Under the pieces are notes generated by a model. It saw only the letters and a list, made by a program, of their open reading frames with translations, was not told where the DNA came from and did no database searches. 16,962 bases of DNA, taken from contig JAEZJQ010000011.1 of the NCBI GenBank assembly GCA_023436305.1, forward strand, positions 1-16,962, given 5' to 3'. The DNA comes from Bacillota bacterium (GTDB taxonomy: Bacteria > Bacillota > UBA4882 > UBA8346). Shown here piece after piece: positions 1 through 6,655 of the stretch. How positions within the stretch are numbered: the first letter of the stretch is position 1; each line of letters starts with the position of its first letter. The translations under genes and the position numbers were made by a program.

Positions 1-185
1 GAATTCTGGTTTAAGGGGATAACGGGGTAAGAGTTTTTCGAGGATAATGAAGCCGGTTGCACCCCGAAAATAACTTTACCGCTGACACTACCGGTAGTAG
101 CCCTGCCGCCACCGCAACCATGGCTAAAAATCATCAAACCAAACAGGGCAAAAATAGTTGATAGTTTAAAAAATAACCGTTTCAT
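1..185 (-). CDS. Putative secreted lipoprotein, N-terminal fragment
   Basis: Only the first 61 codons lie in the window; the gene continues past base 1. The protein begins MKRLFFKLS, followed by a hydrophobic stretch (about residues 10-20) and a lipobox-like FSHGC ending at Cys24. This is a Sec/lipoprotein signal, so the mature protein should be lipid-anchored on the outer face of the cytoplasmic membrane. After the Cys comes a Gly/Ala/Thr-rich linker and a GSVSGKVIF segment that resembles the first strand of a beta-sandwich repeat; this last reading is inference. An ATG at 191 is also in frame, but GAGGT at 192-196 would touch it, whereas it sits 6 nt from the ATG at 185, so 185 is preferred. 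The start is divergent from the FAD dehydrogenase gene. The function of the missing part is unknown. Confidence 0.7.
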   Translation of the reverse strand, partial: MKRLFFKLSTIFALFGLMIFSHGCGGGRATTGSVSGKVIFGVQPASLSSKNSYPVIPLNQN

Positions 186-381
186 TGTCATACCTCGCTT
201 TCGATACATTCCAATAGGAAAAAAGTTTTGCTCTATACCAATATTCCTTGCTCTATTTTTCATTAAAGGAGTTATTTTCGATTTGTTGAATACATAATAA
301 ATGCAACGGGATTTTATGAATGAATTTTCACTGAAAATTTCGCTGTTTTATATTTCGACATAATTTCTGGAAAGCTAAAGA
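186..381. promoter_or_regulatory. Divergent intergenic region with a 20-bp-spaced direct repeat
   Basis: This stretch separates the leftward lipoprotein from the rightward FAD dehydrogenase, so it must hold both promoters. The 9-mer TTGCTCTAT occurs at 228-236 and again at 248-256, exactly 20 bp apart, about two helical turns, which would suit a tandem-site regulator. A weak sigma-A-like candidate for the rightward gene is TTTTCA (325-330), an 18-bp spacer and TATATT (349-354). No terminator or RNA gene is evident. Confidence 0.35.
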
Positions 382-1794
382 ATGGTGATAAAGTTGACTC
401 AAAAAAATTATGATGTGGTTATTATCGGCGGCGGTCCGGCGGGGATTTTCGCGGCGCTGGAATTGACAGGTTCGCTGCAAGCCGTGAAACGGCCGGTGAA
501 AATTGCAATTTTGGAAAAAGGGCGGAATCTGTCCGAGCGGAGCTGCCCATCCGCCGAGCGCAAGATCTCTTGCACCCAATGTTCTCCTTGTTCCATCGAT
601 TGCGGTTGGGGTGGGGCCGGTGCTTTTAGTGACGGTAAATTGACCCTTTCCACCGAAGTCGGGGGTTTCTTGGACGAATATATTCCAAAACATGAATTAC
701 ATAAGCTGATCAGAGCGGTGGATGATATTTACGTCAAATTCGGAGCGCCCACCGAAATCTACGGCACGGATGAAGAAGCTATCGCCCAGATCGAAAAGAA
801 AGCGGTTCTGGCGGACTTGCGTCTCATACCCTCCCGGATCAGGCATTTGGGTACCGGGCGTTCCCAAAAAGTGCTGCAGGCAATGCAAGATCATCTCATG
901 GCACAAGGAGTGGAGATATTCACCGGAGAAGAGGTAGCCGCTATCATAACCCGGGATGGCCGTTTGCAGGGAGTAAGAACCACCAAGGGCACGGAAATTT
1001 TGTCCCAATATGTAATCGTTGGCCCGGGCCGGGAGGGTTCCAACTGGCTGGTGAAAGAAGCCAGAAGGCTGAAACTGGAGTCCACCGTTAACCCGGTGGA
1101 TATTGGCGTCCGGGTGGAATTACCGGCGGAAGTCATGGAGGAGCTTACCAAGGTAATTTTTGAAAGCAAATTTATCTATTATTCGCGGACTTTTGAGGAC
1201 CGGGTGCGTACCTTCTGCATGTGCCCCCATGGTGAAGTGGTGATGGAAAACCAGGAAGGCTTGGTTACCGTTAACGGACATAGCCATGCGGAACGGAAGA
1301 CGGCCAATACCAATTTCGCATTGCTGGTGAGTAAAAATTTCACGCAACCATTTCAGGAACCGATTACGTACGGACGTTATGTGGCGGGTCTGGCGAATCT
1401 TCTGGGAGGCGGAGTACTGGTACAACGGCTGGGCGATTTAATGAACGGGCGCCGTTCCACCAAAGAACGCCTGAGTAAAGGTTTGGTGAAACCTACCCTG
1501 GAGGAAGCGACGCCGGGTGATCTTAGCCTGGTATTTCCGTACCGGCATCTGCTGGCTTTACTGGAAATGCTGAAAGCCCTGGATACCATCGCTCCGGGGG
1601 TTAATTCCCGTAATACTTTATTGTACGGGGTCGAAGTCAAGTTTTATTCGTCGCGGTTGAGATTAAACCACAGTCTGGAAACGCAGATTCCCAATTTATA
1701 CGCCATTGGCGATGGCGCCGGAGTCACCCGGGGACTGATGCAAGCTTCCATCTCGGGGGTAATTGCGGGAAGGGATATAGCCAATAAATTGTAA
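382..1794 (+). CDS. NAD(P)/FAD-dependent dehydrogenase (COG2509 type)
   Basis: Predicted cytosolic flavoprotein oxidoreductase of 470 residues. The N-terminal Rossmann fold shows VVIIGGGPAG (G16-G21) for binding the FAD ADP moiety, and the C-terminal part has the second FAD-contact segment LYAIGDGAGVTRG. Between them is a Cys-rich insertion, C55-X8-C64-X2-C67-X2-C70-X3-C74, directly before GWGGAGAFSDGKL, the hallmark of this uncharacterised dehydrogenase group. The spacing resembles an Fe-S or Zn site, but this is inference; substrate and acceptor are unknown. GGAAAG at 369-374 lies 7 nt before the ATG, which supports this start. It is followed 42 bp later by the RNA methyltransferase gene and may be cotranscribed. 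Family assignment is firm; the reaction is not known. Confidence 0.88.
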   Translation: MVIKLTQKNYDVVIIGGGPAGIFAALELTGSLQAVKRPVKIAILEKGRNLSERSCPSAERKISCTQCSPCSIDCGWGGAGAFSDGKLTLSTEVGGFLDEYIPKHELHKLIRAVDDIYVKFGAPTEIYGTDEEAIAQIEKKAVLADLRLIPSRIRHLGTGRSQKVLQAMQDHLMAQGVEIFTGEEVAAIITRDGRLQGVRTTKGTEILSQYVIVGPGREGSNWLVKEARRLKLESTVNPVDIGVRVELPAEVMEELTKVIFESKFIYYSRTFEDRVRTFCMCPHGEVVMENQEGLVTVNGHSHAERKTANTNFALLVSKNFTQPFQEPITYGRYVAGLANLLGGGVLVQRLGDLMNGRRSTKERLSKGLVKPTLEEATPGDLSLVFPYRHLLALLEMLKALDTIAPGVNSRNTLLYGVEVKFYSSRLRLNHSLETQIPNLYAIGDGAGVTRGLMQASISGVIAGRDIANKL

Positions 1795-1836
1795 AGTTTT
1801 AAAGTCCTATTTGAAAAAATTAATCATGGAGGATCA

Positions 1837-3009
1837 ATGAATCAGGTTATTTTAAAGGCCGGAAAAGAGAAACGGATTAAGGCCGGGCATCTCTGGGTTT
1901 ATCAAGGTGAGATTGGAATCATCGGGATCGGCGCCAAGTCGGGACAAGTTGTGGAAGTAATGGATAATCGCGGCAGATTTTTAGGTGTGGGTTATTATAA
2001 TCAGGCTTCGCAAATAGCGGTCCGGTTGTTAACCACCAACCGGGAGACGATTGATGAGGGGTTTTTTCGGAACCGGATCTGGCAAGCCCTTGAATATCGG
2101 AAGCGAGTTAAGGGTAACGCCACATCCTACCGCTTGATTTTTGGCGAAGGGGATCTACTGCCCGGGTTAATCGTTGATCGGTTTGAAGATTACCTGGTGG
2201 TTCAATTTTTAACCATGGGCATGGAAGTGAATCATGACCTCATCGTGGGGCTTTTAGTGGAATTGTGCAATCCAAAGGCGATCATCGAACGCAGTGATTT
2301 GGCGGTGCGGCATTTGGAGGAATTGCCGGAACGGTCCGGGTGTATTTATGGCGAATGCCCGAATTCACTGGAAATTCGGGATAATAACCTGCAATTTCGG
2401 ATCGATTTATTGGAAGGACAGAAAACGGGTTATTTTTTAGATCAATCGGCGAACCGGGCGGTTTTGGCCAATTTCGCGGCAGGTCGCCGGGTCTTGGACT
2501 GTTTTTGCCATGTGGGCAGCTTCGCGATTCATGCCGCCGCTTATGGCGCCAGCTCGGTGTTAGGAATCGATATCTCCGAGGATGCAATAAATATGGCAAC
2601 TGAAAATGCCGGTCTCAATCGCCTGGATGAAATTTGCCGGTTCAAAGTGACCAATGCTTTTGACTTTTTAAGGGATCAGGCCGGAAAGAAAGAAGAGTAC
2701 GGTTTGATCATCCTTGACCCGCCTGCCTTCACCAAAAGCAAACAAACTCTGGATAGCGCCATTCGCGGTTATAAGGAGATTAATTTACGGGCGATGAAAC
2801 TGCTAGGTCCCGGGGGGATTTTGGTTACTTGTTCCTGTTCGTATCATATCAGTAACGAATTGTTCTGGGATATCATCCAGGCAGCGGCGTCTGATAGCAA
2901 AAAACGGTTACGCCTATTGGAACGGCGGACCCAAGGGTTGGATCACCCGGTAGTCATGGGAGTACCGGAAACCGAATACTTAAAATGTTACATTTTCGAG
3001 GTTATTTAA
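1837..3009 (+). CDS. Class I SAM-dependent rRNA methyltransferase (RlmI/COG1092 family)
   Basis: Predicted RNA (cytosine-C5) methyltransferase of 390 residues, the normal length for RlmI-like enzymes, which methylate 23S rRNA using S-adenosylmethionine. An N-terminal PUA-like domain (KRIKAGHLWVYQGEI, about residues 12-26) is followed by the catalytic Rossmann domain: VLDCFCHVGSFA (D221) as SAM motif I, LDPPAF (D294-F298) as motif IV, and TCSCS (C332, C334) holding the candidate nucleophilic Cys of m5C enzymes. FLDQSANRAVL before motif I is also typical. A GGAGG-type site at about 1829 precedes the ATG. The gene could be called rlmI-like, but the target base cannot be read from sequence; in other Bacillota, relatives with the same motifs act on 23S rRNA sites not all assigned. 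It lies between the FAD dehydrogenase and a radical SAM gene 9 bp downstream, suggesting one operon. Confidence 0.88.
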   Translation: MNQVILKAGKEKRIKAGHLWVYQGEIGIIGIGAKSGQVVEVMDNRGRFLGVGYYNQASQIAVRLLTTNRETIDEGFFRNRIWQALEYRKRVKGNATSYRLIFGEGDLLPGLIVDRFEDYLVVQFLTMGMEVNHDLIVGLLVELCNPKAIIERSDLAVRHLEELPERSGCIYGECPNSLEIRDNNLQFRIDLLEGQKTGYFLDQSANRAVLANFAAGRRVLDCFCHVGSFAIHAAAYGASSVLGIDISEDAINMATENAGLNRLDEICRFKVTNAFDFLRDQAGKKEEYGLIILDPPAFTKSKQTLDSAIRGYKEINLRAMKLLGPGGILVTCSCSYHISNELFWDIIQAAASDSKKRLRLLERRTQGLDHPVVMGVPETEYLKCYIFEVI

Positions 3010-3018
3010 TAAACGCCA

Positions 3019-4278
3019 ATGAATTCAAACAAAATTTCCTTAATTTATCAGGATGAAACCGGCCGGTTATATGAGGAACCGGAACTTCAAGCCATTGGTA
3101 TGAATGGACTTCAAGCAGAGATTGCCGGTGACCTTTGGCTGGATCTCCCCGCGGGAGGTGAATTGGTTGCCCTGCCGGGACGGCTGCCCACCGGTTACGA
3201 TTCAAATTCGGATTCAATCCAGGTTGTCGAAGCGTCCCCCGGCCAAAAGATTAGTGCGGTGGCGGCGATTTTACCGGTTGGGTATACCCGAAAGCTGTTG
3301 CCCGGTTATGAAATGGACCTCTCTTTGGAATTGCCTTTGTTCGGTTATACCGCCGCCGGATCGGCCGGAGGCCGGATTAAAGTGGCGGCCGTTAAGACCG
3401 ACGCCGGACTGAAATGGAATCCCAGCTTTTATAATACTCCGGATCTGCCTCAATTAATTGCCCGGAAACGAAAAAAGTCTCCCGGAAACCGTATTTTGGA
3501 GCAACTCGCCAAATGCGCATTGGAATATCATTGTTTGACCGCCCAAAATATCTTTTATGAGCGTTGGGAAGCCGGGATTCCGGTATCACCCCGCTGCAAC
3601 GCCGGTTGCCTGGGTTGTATCTCCAAGCAATCCGCCGAATGCTGCCCGGCCCCCCAAAGCCGGATTCAATTTGTTCCTTCCACCCGTGAAATTGTGGAGT
3701 TAATGGTTGAGCATTTGAAATTAGCCTCCGAAGGAATTGTCAGCTTCGGCCAGGGCTGTGAGGGAGAACCGTCGTTGGAAAGTGAATTATTGGCCAATGC
3801 CATTCAGGCTGTCCGGGAAAAGACGTCTCAAGGGACTATCAACATTAACACAAACGCCGGGGATTCCGAGGGGATTCGGAAGCTTGTAAATGCCGGACTT
3901 GATAGTATCCGGATCAGTTTGTTCTCGGCTGTGACCGAGAATTATAATTGGTATCACCGGCCTAACGGGTATGGCTTGAATGATGTTAAAGTTTCCGCCA
4001 AATATGCCGCCGATCACGGGGTGGCAGTGGCGATAAATTATTTATTTTTCCCCGGATTTTCGAATCAAAGTAAGGAGACAACGGCGTTATATGATTTTAT
4101 CGCTACAACCGGAGTTAAACAAGTTCAAATCCGGAATTTAAACCTTGATCCCGAGAAGTTAGCTGAAAAGATAGACAATCAGGAGTTGCCCGGGGTTGAT
4201 GATTGGCTGGCGGATTTAAAGAGTAAGTTTCCGGGATTGATGATTGGAAATTATACCCAGCCCAAAATAAAAGATTAA
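3019..4278 (+). CDS. Radical SAM protein with uncharacterised N-terminal domain
   Basis: A 419-residue protein. The first ~185 residues are a domain I do not recognise, ending in a conserved-looking stretch that includes ALEYHCLTAQNIFYERWE. The radical SAM core then starts at C193-X3-C197-X2-C200, the [4Fe-4S] ligands that cleave SAM to a 5'-deoxyadenosyl radical. Extra cysteines C208-C209 and C247 (in FGQGCEGEP) could hold an additional site. The core continues with INTNAG and SIRISLFS strands and ends near RNLNLDP. As I remember it, similar full-length proteins occur in anaerobic Bacillota without a known role; this memory was not checked. It begins 9 bp after the methyltransferase stop with only a weak, distant GAGG (about 16 nt upstream), so translational re-initiation is likely. 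Substrate unknown. Confidence 0.85.
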   Translation: MNSNKISLIYQDETGRLYEEPELQAIGMNGLQAEIAGDLWLDLPAGGELVALPGRLPTGYDSNSDSIQVVEASPGQKISAVAAILPVGYTRKLLPGYEMDLSLELPLFGYTAAGSAGGRIKVAAVKTDAGLKWNPSFYNTPDLPQLIARKRKKSPGNRILEQLAKCALEYHCLTAQNIFYERWEAGIPVSPRCNAGCLGCISKQSAECCPAPQSRIQFVPSTREIVELMVEHLKLASEGIVSFGQGCEGEPSLESELLANAIQAVREKTSQGTININTNAGDSEGIRKLVNAGLDSIRISLFSAVTENYNWYHRPNGYGLNDVKVSAKYAADHGVAVAINYLFFPGFSNQSKETTALYDFIATTGVKQVQIRNLNLDPEKLAEKIDNQELPGVDDWLADLKSKFPGLMIGNYTQPKIKD

Positions 4279-4308
4279 CACGGCTCCGGCAAGGATATCC
4301 GTGTTTTT
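4277..4308 (+). terminator. Rho-independent terminator after the radical SAM gene
   Basis: AACACGG (4277-4283) pairs with CCGTGTT (4299-4305), with a short inner TCC/GGA stem, followed by a run of T to 4308. The stem overlaps the stop codon of the radical SAM gene. It closes the rightward group that starts at the FAD dehydrogenase. Confidence 0.75.
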
Positions 4309-4310
4309 CA

Positions 4311-4324
4311 CCGGACCGGTCCGG
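4311..4324. repeat. 14-bp perfect palindrome between convergent genes
   Basis: CCGGACCGGTCCGG is its own reverse complement. It lies between the terminator and the 3' end of the leftward HAD gene. It lacks a following T run on either strand, so it is not itself a standard terminator. CCGG words are common in this window, so it may be chance or a short GC-rich hairpin. Confidence 0.5.
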
Positions 4325-4360
4325 CGTAATACCGGGGAAACCAAAACGCAATGAGTGATA

Positions 4361-5026
4361 TTAAAGAAGAAGATAATCCTTTAATTCCCCTACTTTTTCA
4401 AAGTAATAATCACAATTCTCCCGCATGTAACTCTCAACCTCCGGAACCCGATGGCCCCATCCGGCGGCGGCGGTGGCGGTCCCGGTAGTTTTGCCCATCA
4501 AGATTCCCCACTTTAAATCATCAACGATCAGAATTTGCTCCGGCCGTAAATGAAAATTTTTCATGGTGACCATGACCGGGTACGGATCCGGTTTGCGTTT
4601 GGACTCGGATTCATCCCAGCCAAAGATGATATCCGGCAAAAAGTTATCATTATTCGCTTTGTAATCCCGTTCAATGATCTCCGCTTCGGAATGGGAGGAG
4701 ACGGCAATGAACCCGCCGTGGGCCCGATAGTCCTGTAAAAGGTCAAACATCCCCGGATAAAATGCCGGAATGCGTTCTTTGGTGAATTTCCGCCAAATTT
4801 CAAGTTCCAGCTTGAATTCTTCCGGGTTCAGTTTCAGTTCATCCCGTAAATAAGTCAAGAAACCCGGGTCGATATGGATGCGGTAGAAATCGTCCAACGT
4901 AAGCGGATGGAAATCCGGGCGCAAGATCCGCAAAGCTTCCAGGTAGGCGGGATAATGAATGACAGCCGTACTATCGACGGTGGTATCGTCGTGATCGAGG
5001 ATCAGGCATGGGTATCGTAGATTCAT
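4361..5026 (-). CDS. HAD-superfamily hydrolase (phosphatase-like)
   Basis: Cytosolic haloacid dehalogenase-fold hydrolase of 221 residues, probably a phosphomonoesterase acting through an aspartyl-phosphate. Motif I is LILDHDDT with nucleophile D11 and acid/base D13; motif II is VSSHS (S110/S111); motif III is the Lys in KRKPDP (K145); motif IV is LIVDD (D169, D170). The cap between motifs I and II is helical, as in PGMB/Gph-like members. The frame extends to an ATG at 5059, but only the ATG at 5026 has a ribosome site (AAGGAG, 5037-5042, 10 nt away), so the shorter start is chosen. It is convergent with the upstream radical SAM gene and divergent from the next one. The substrate cannot be told: phosphoglycolate, a sugar phosphate or a nucleotide are all possible. 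Confidence 0.87.
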   Translation of the reverse strand: MNLRYPCLILDHDDTTVDSTAVIHYPAYLEALRILRPDFHPLTLDDFYRIHIDPGFLTYLRDELKLNPEEFKLELEIWRKFTKERIPAFYPGMFDLLQDYRAHGGFIAVSSHSEAEIIERDYKANNDNFLPDIIFGWDESESKRKPDPYPVMVTMKNFHLRPEQILIVDDLKWGILMGKTTGTATAAAGWGHRVPEVESYMRENCDYYFEKVGELKDYLLL

Positions 5027-5084
5027 CAATGATATTCTCCTTCGTGAAAAGTAGGCCATAATTTTTGTGTGAAATCGATGGACT

Positions 5085-5114
5085 TTGATATAAATTCATG
5101 ATACCTGATATAAT
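5085..5114 (+). promoter_or_regulatory. Sigma-A-type promoter, distal, for the small radical SAM gene
   Basis: TTGATA (5085-5090), an 18-bp spacer and TATAAT (5109-5114), the latter preceded by TG one base upstream (extended -10). It points rightward in the region shared with the divergent HAD gene. Confidence 0.6.
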
Positions 5115-5164
5115 ATAAAAATCAATATCCAATCAAAAATAATCTTGGAATCATGGAACGAGTA

Positions 5165-5203
5165 TGAGAGTCATTTGTGATATAATACGTTATGTGAGAC
5201 TCA
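5165..5203. promoter_or_regulatory. Extended -10 promoter flanked by two near-palindromes
   Basis: TGATATAAT (5178-5186) is a perfect extended -10 element without a good -35. It is flanked by TGAGAGTCA (5165-5173) and TGAGACTCA (5195-5203), whose centres are 30 bp apart, about three helical turns. The right copy is a perfect 4-1-4 palindrome and the left copy has one mismatched pair. The layout would suit a repressor that covers the start region of the following radical SAM gene. Promoter reading is likely; operator reading is inference. Confidence 0.45.
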
Positions 5204-5228
5204 TCCATTGAAGAAGGATTGATATACC

Positions 5229-6098
5229 ATGCCCATCATCGAACCTGTCATCCGGCCGCCCGCTGAAGCGGATAGCTTTCTGCTGCAGGTAACCACCGGG
5301 TGCACCGCCAATTGTTGCACTTATTGCGGAGCGTATATGGACAAGCCGTTCCGGGTGAAAGATTTGGCGGAGATTATTGCGGATATCAAAGAGGAAAAGC
5401 GGTTAAATCCGGAGACGCGGCGGGTCTTTTTAATGGACGGGGATGCGCTGGCGGTCAATAATTCTAAAATATTGCCTATCATGGATGTTTTAAACAATTC
5501 ATTCCCCAAACTCAACCGGATAGCCAGTTACGCAAATGGTTACAACATCACCGGCAGGAGCGAACAAGAACTTCAACAGTTATATGATCATAAGCTCCGG
5601 TTGCTGTATATCGGTCTGGAGAGCGGTAGCCAGACAATTTTGGACCGTTGCCGGAAGCGGGCTACGGTGGCGGAGATGATTGAAGCGGTGCGCCGGGCGG
5701 AACAAGCCGGAATTAAATCTTCGGTCATCGTGTTGTTGGGCTTAGGCGGCCGAAGGGATTCCCGACTTCATGTCCGGGAGACGATTACCGCTTTAAATCA
5801 AATGCAGCCGCGTTATCTCTCATTTCTATCCCTGATGCTGATTCCTGGGACACCACTATATCAAGACGCTAAAACCGGCGGGTTTGAAGAGTTGAATTCC
5901 GTGGAATTATTGGAGGAAACTCAAGGGATCATCGCCGGATTGGAACTGGAACGGACCATTTTTCGCTGTGATCACGCCTCCAACTATTTACCGCTGGAAG
6001 GAAGGTTCCCGGCGGATAAGGAAAAACTGTTAAGAATTCTGGATGAGGCGTTACGGGGCCGGGTTCGTCTAAAGCCTGAATTTATGCGGGGTTTATAG
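5229..6098 (+). CDS. Small radical SAM protein (CxxxxCxxC type)
   Basis: A 289-residue cytosolic radical SAM enzyme. The cluster motif near the start reads TTGCTANCCTYCGAY: C25 and C33 with C30 (or C29) as third ligand. C25-X4-C30-X2-C33 matches the TxGCxxNxCTFCxMY signature of a widespread compact radical SAM family. Further conserved parts are the FLMDGDAL strand, YIGLESGSQTIL for SAM binding, and the LIPGTPLY segment near residue 210. There is no B12-binding or SPASM domain, and length is normal for the family. AAGGA about 10 nt before the ATG supports the start. It appears monocistronic, with two candidate promoters upstream and the rpmE promoter behind. The substrate is unknown. Confidence 0.85.
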   Translation: MPIIEPVIRPPAEADSFLLQVTTGCTANCCTYCGAYMDKPFRVKDLAEIIADIKEEKRLNPETRRVFLMDGDALAVNNSKILPIMDVLNNSFPKLNRIASYANGYNITGRSEQELQQLYDHKLRLLYIGLESGSQTILDRCRKRATVAEMIEAVRRAEQAGIKSSVIVLLGLGGRRDSRLHVRETITALNQMQPRYLSFLSLMLIPGTPLYQDAKTGGFEELNSVELLEETQGIIAGLELERTIFRCDHASNYLPLEGRFPADKEKLLRILDEALRGRVRLKPEFMRGL

Positions 6099-6218
6099 AA
6101 CTTTTTGGGGCTTACTCGACCTACGGCACAAATTTTATGAAAATTGGCATTTACACTAAACTCACTCTTTTACGCTTCCTGCTCTAAGTCCTACACCCCA
6201 TTCAACCGAATTTTGTTA

Positions 6219-6247
6219 TTGCACACCCCTATTCTCTATGATATAAT
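6219..6247 (+). promoter_or_regulatory. Sigma-A-type promoter for the rpmE operon
   Basis: TTGCAC (6219-6224), a 17-bp spacer and TATAAT (6242-6247), which is again preceded by TG one base away. Transcription would start near 6254, leaving a leader of about 70 nt before rpmE. That leader has a weak GAAAT/ATTTC pairing; an L31-type autoregulatory leader is possible but not shown. Confidence 0.65.
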
Positions 6248-6326
6248 ATAAAAGTTATTGGATTATATCGATTTTTAGAAATGATTATTCCACAACGATT
6301 TCTTTGGATTAGGTGAGGTGACAAAG

Positions 6327-6530
6327 TTGAAAGAAGGCATTCATCCGCAATATAGCGATAAGGTGAAAGTGACTTGCGCCTGTGGGGCAGCATTTGAGAC
6401 CGGTTCCACCAAGAAGGAGATCCGGGTTGAAATATGTTCAAAGTGCCACCCGATGTTTACCGGCAAACAACGGATCGTTGATTCCGGCGGCCAGGTTGAG
6501 AAGTTTAGAAAACGTCTCGAAAAGCGGTAG
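6327..6530 (+). CDS. rpmE: 50S ribosomal protein L31, zinc-binding (C+) form
   Basis: Component of the large ribosomal subunit, 67 residues, beginning MKEGIHPQY as L31 proteins do. The four zinc ligands of the C+ type are present: C17 and C19 (TCACG) and C37 and C40 (CSKCHP), so this is the zinc-dependent paralogue rather than the Cys-free one. The start is the TTG at 6327: GAGGTG (6315-6320) lies 6 nt before it. An in-frame GTG at 6318 overlaps that site and would give an N-terminus the family does not have. It is first in the operon with yqhQ, prfA and prmC, a common order in Bacillota. Confidence 0.95.
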   Translation: MKEGIHPQYSDKVKVTCACGAAFETGSTKKEIRVEICSKCHPMFTGKQRIVDSGGQVEKFRKRLEKR

Positions 6531-6557
6531 TTTTCATCTTCGACAGGCGACCATAAG

Positions 6558-6605
6558 AAGGCGAGGGTTCGGCGTTTACTATTTACGTCTTACATCCTCG
6601 CCTTT
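6558..6605 (+). terminator. Hairpin between rpmE and yqhQ (attenuator or weak terminator)
   Basis: AAGGCGAGG (6558-6566) pairs perfectly with CCTCGCCTT (6596-6604), with a second short stem GGCGT/ACGTC inside the 29-nt loop. Only three T follow, so read-through is expected. It could lower expression of yqhQ-prfA-prmC-hypAB relative to L31, or protect the rpmE 3' end. Confidence 0.5.
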
Positions 6606-6655
6606 AATCGAATTATGCTTTTTCATGGTGTTTATCCCAAATCGAAGAAGGTGTA

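Noticed and set aside
408..1640. Several open frames of 80-120 codons on the minus strand inside the FAD dehydrogenase gene
   Set aside because: They are mirror frames of a clearly coding region, overlap one another, and lack ribosome sites and recognisable domains.
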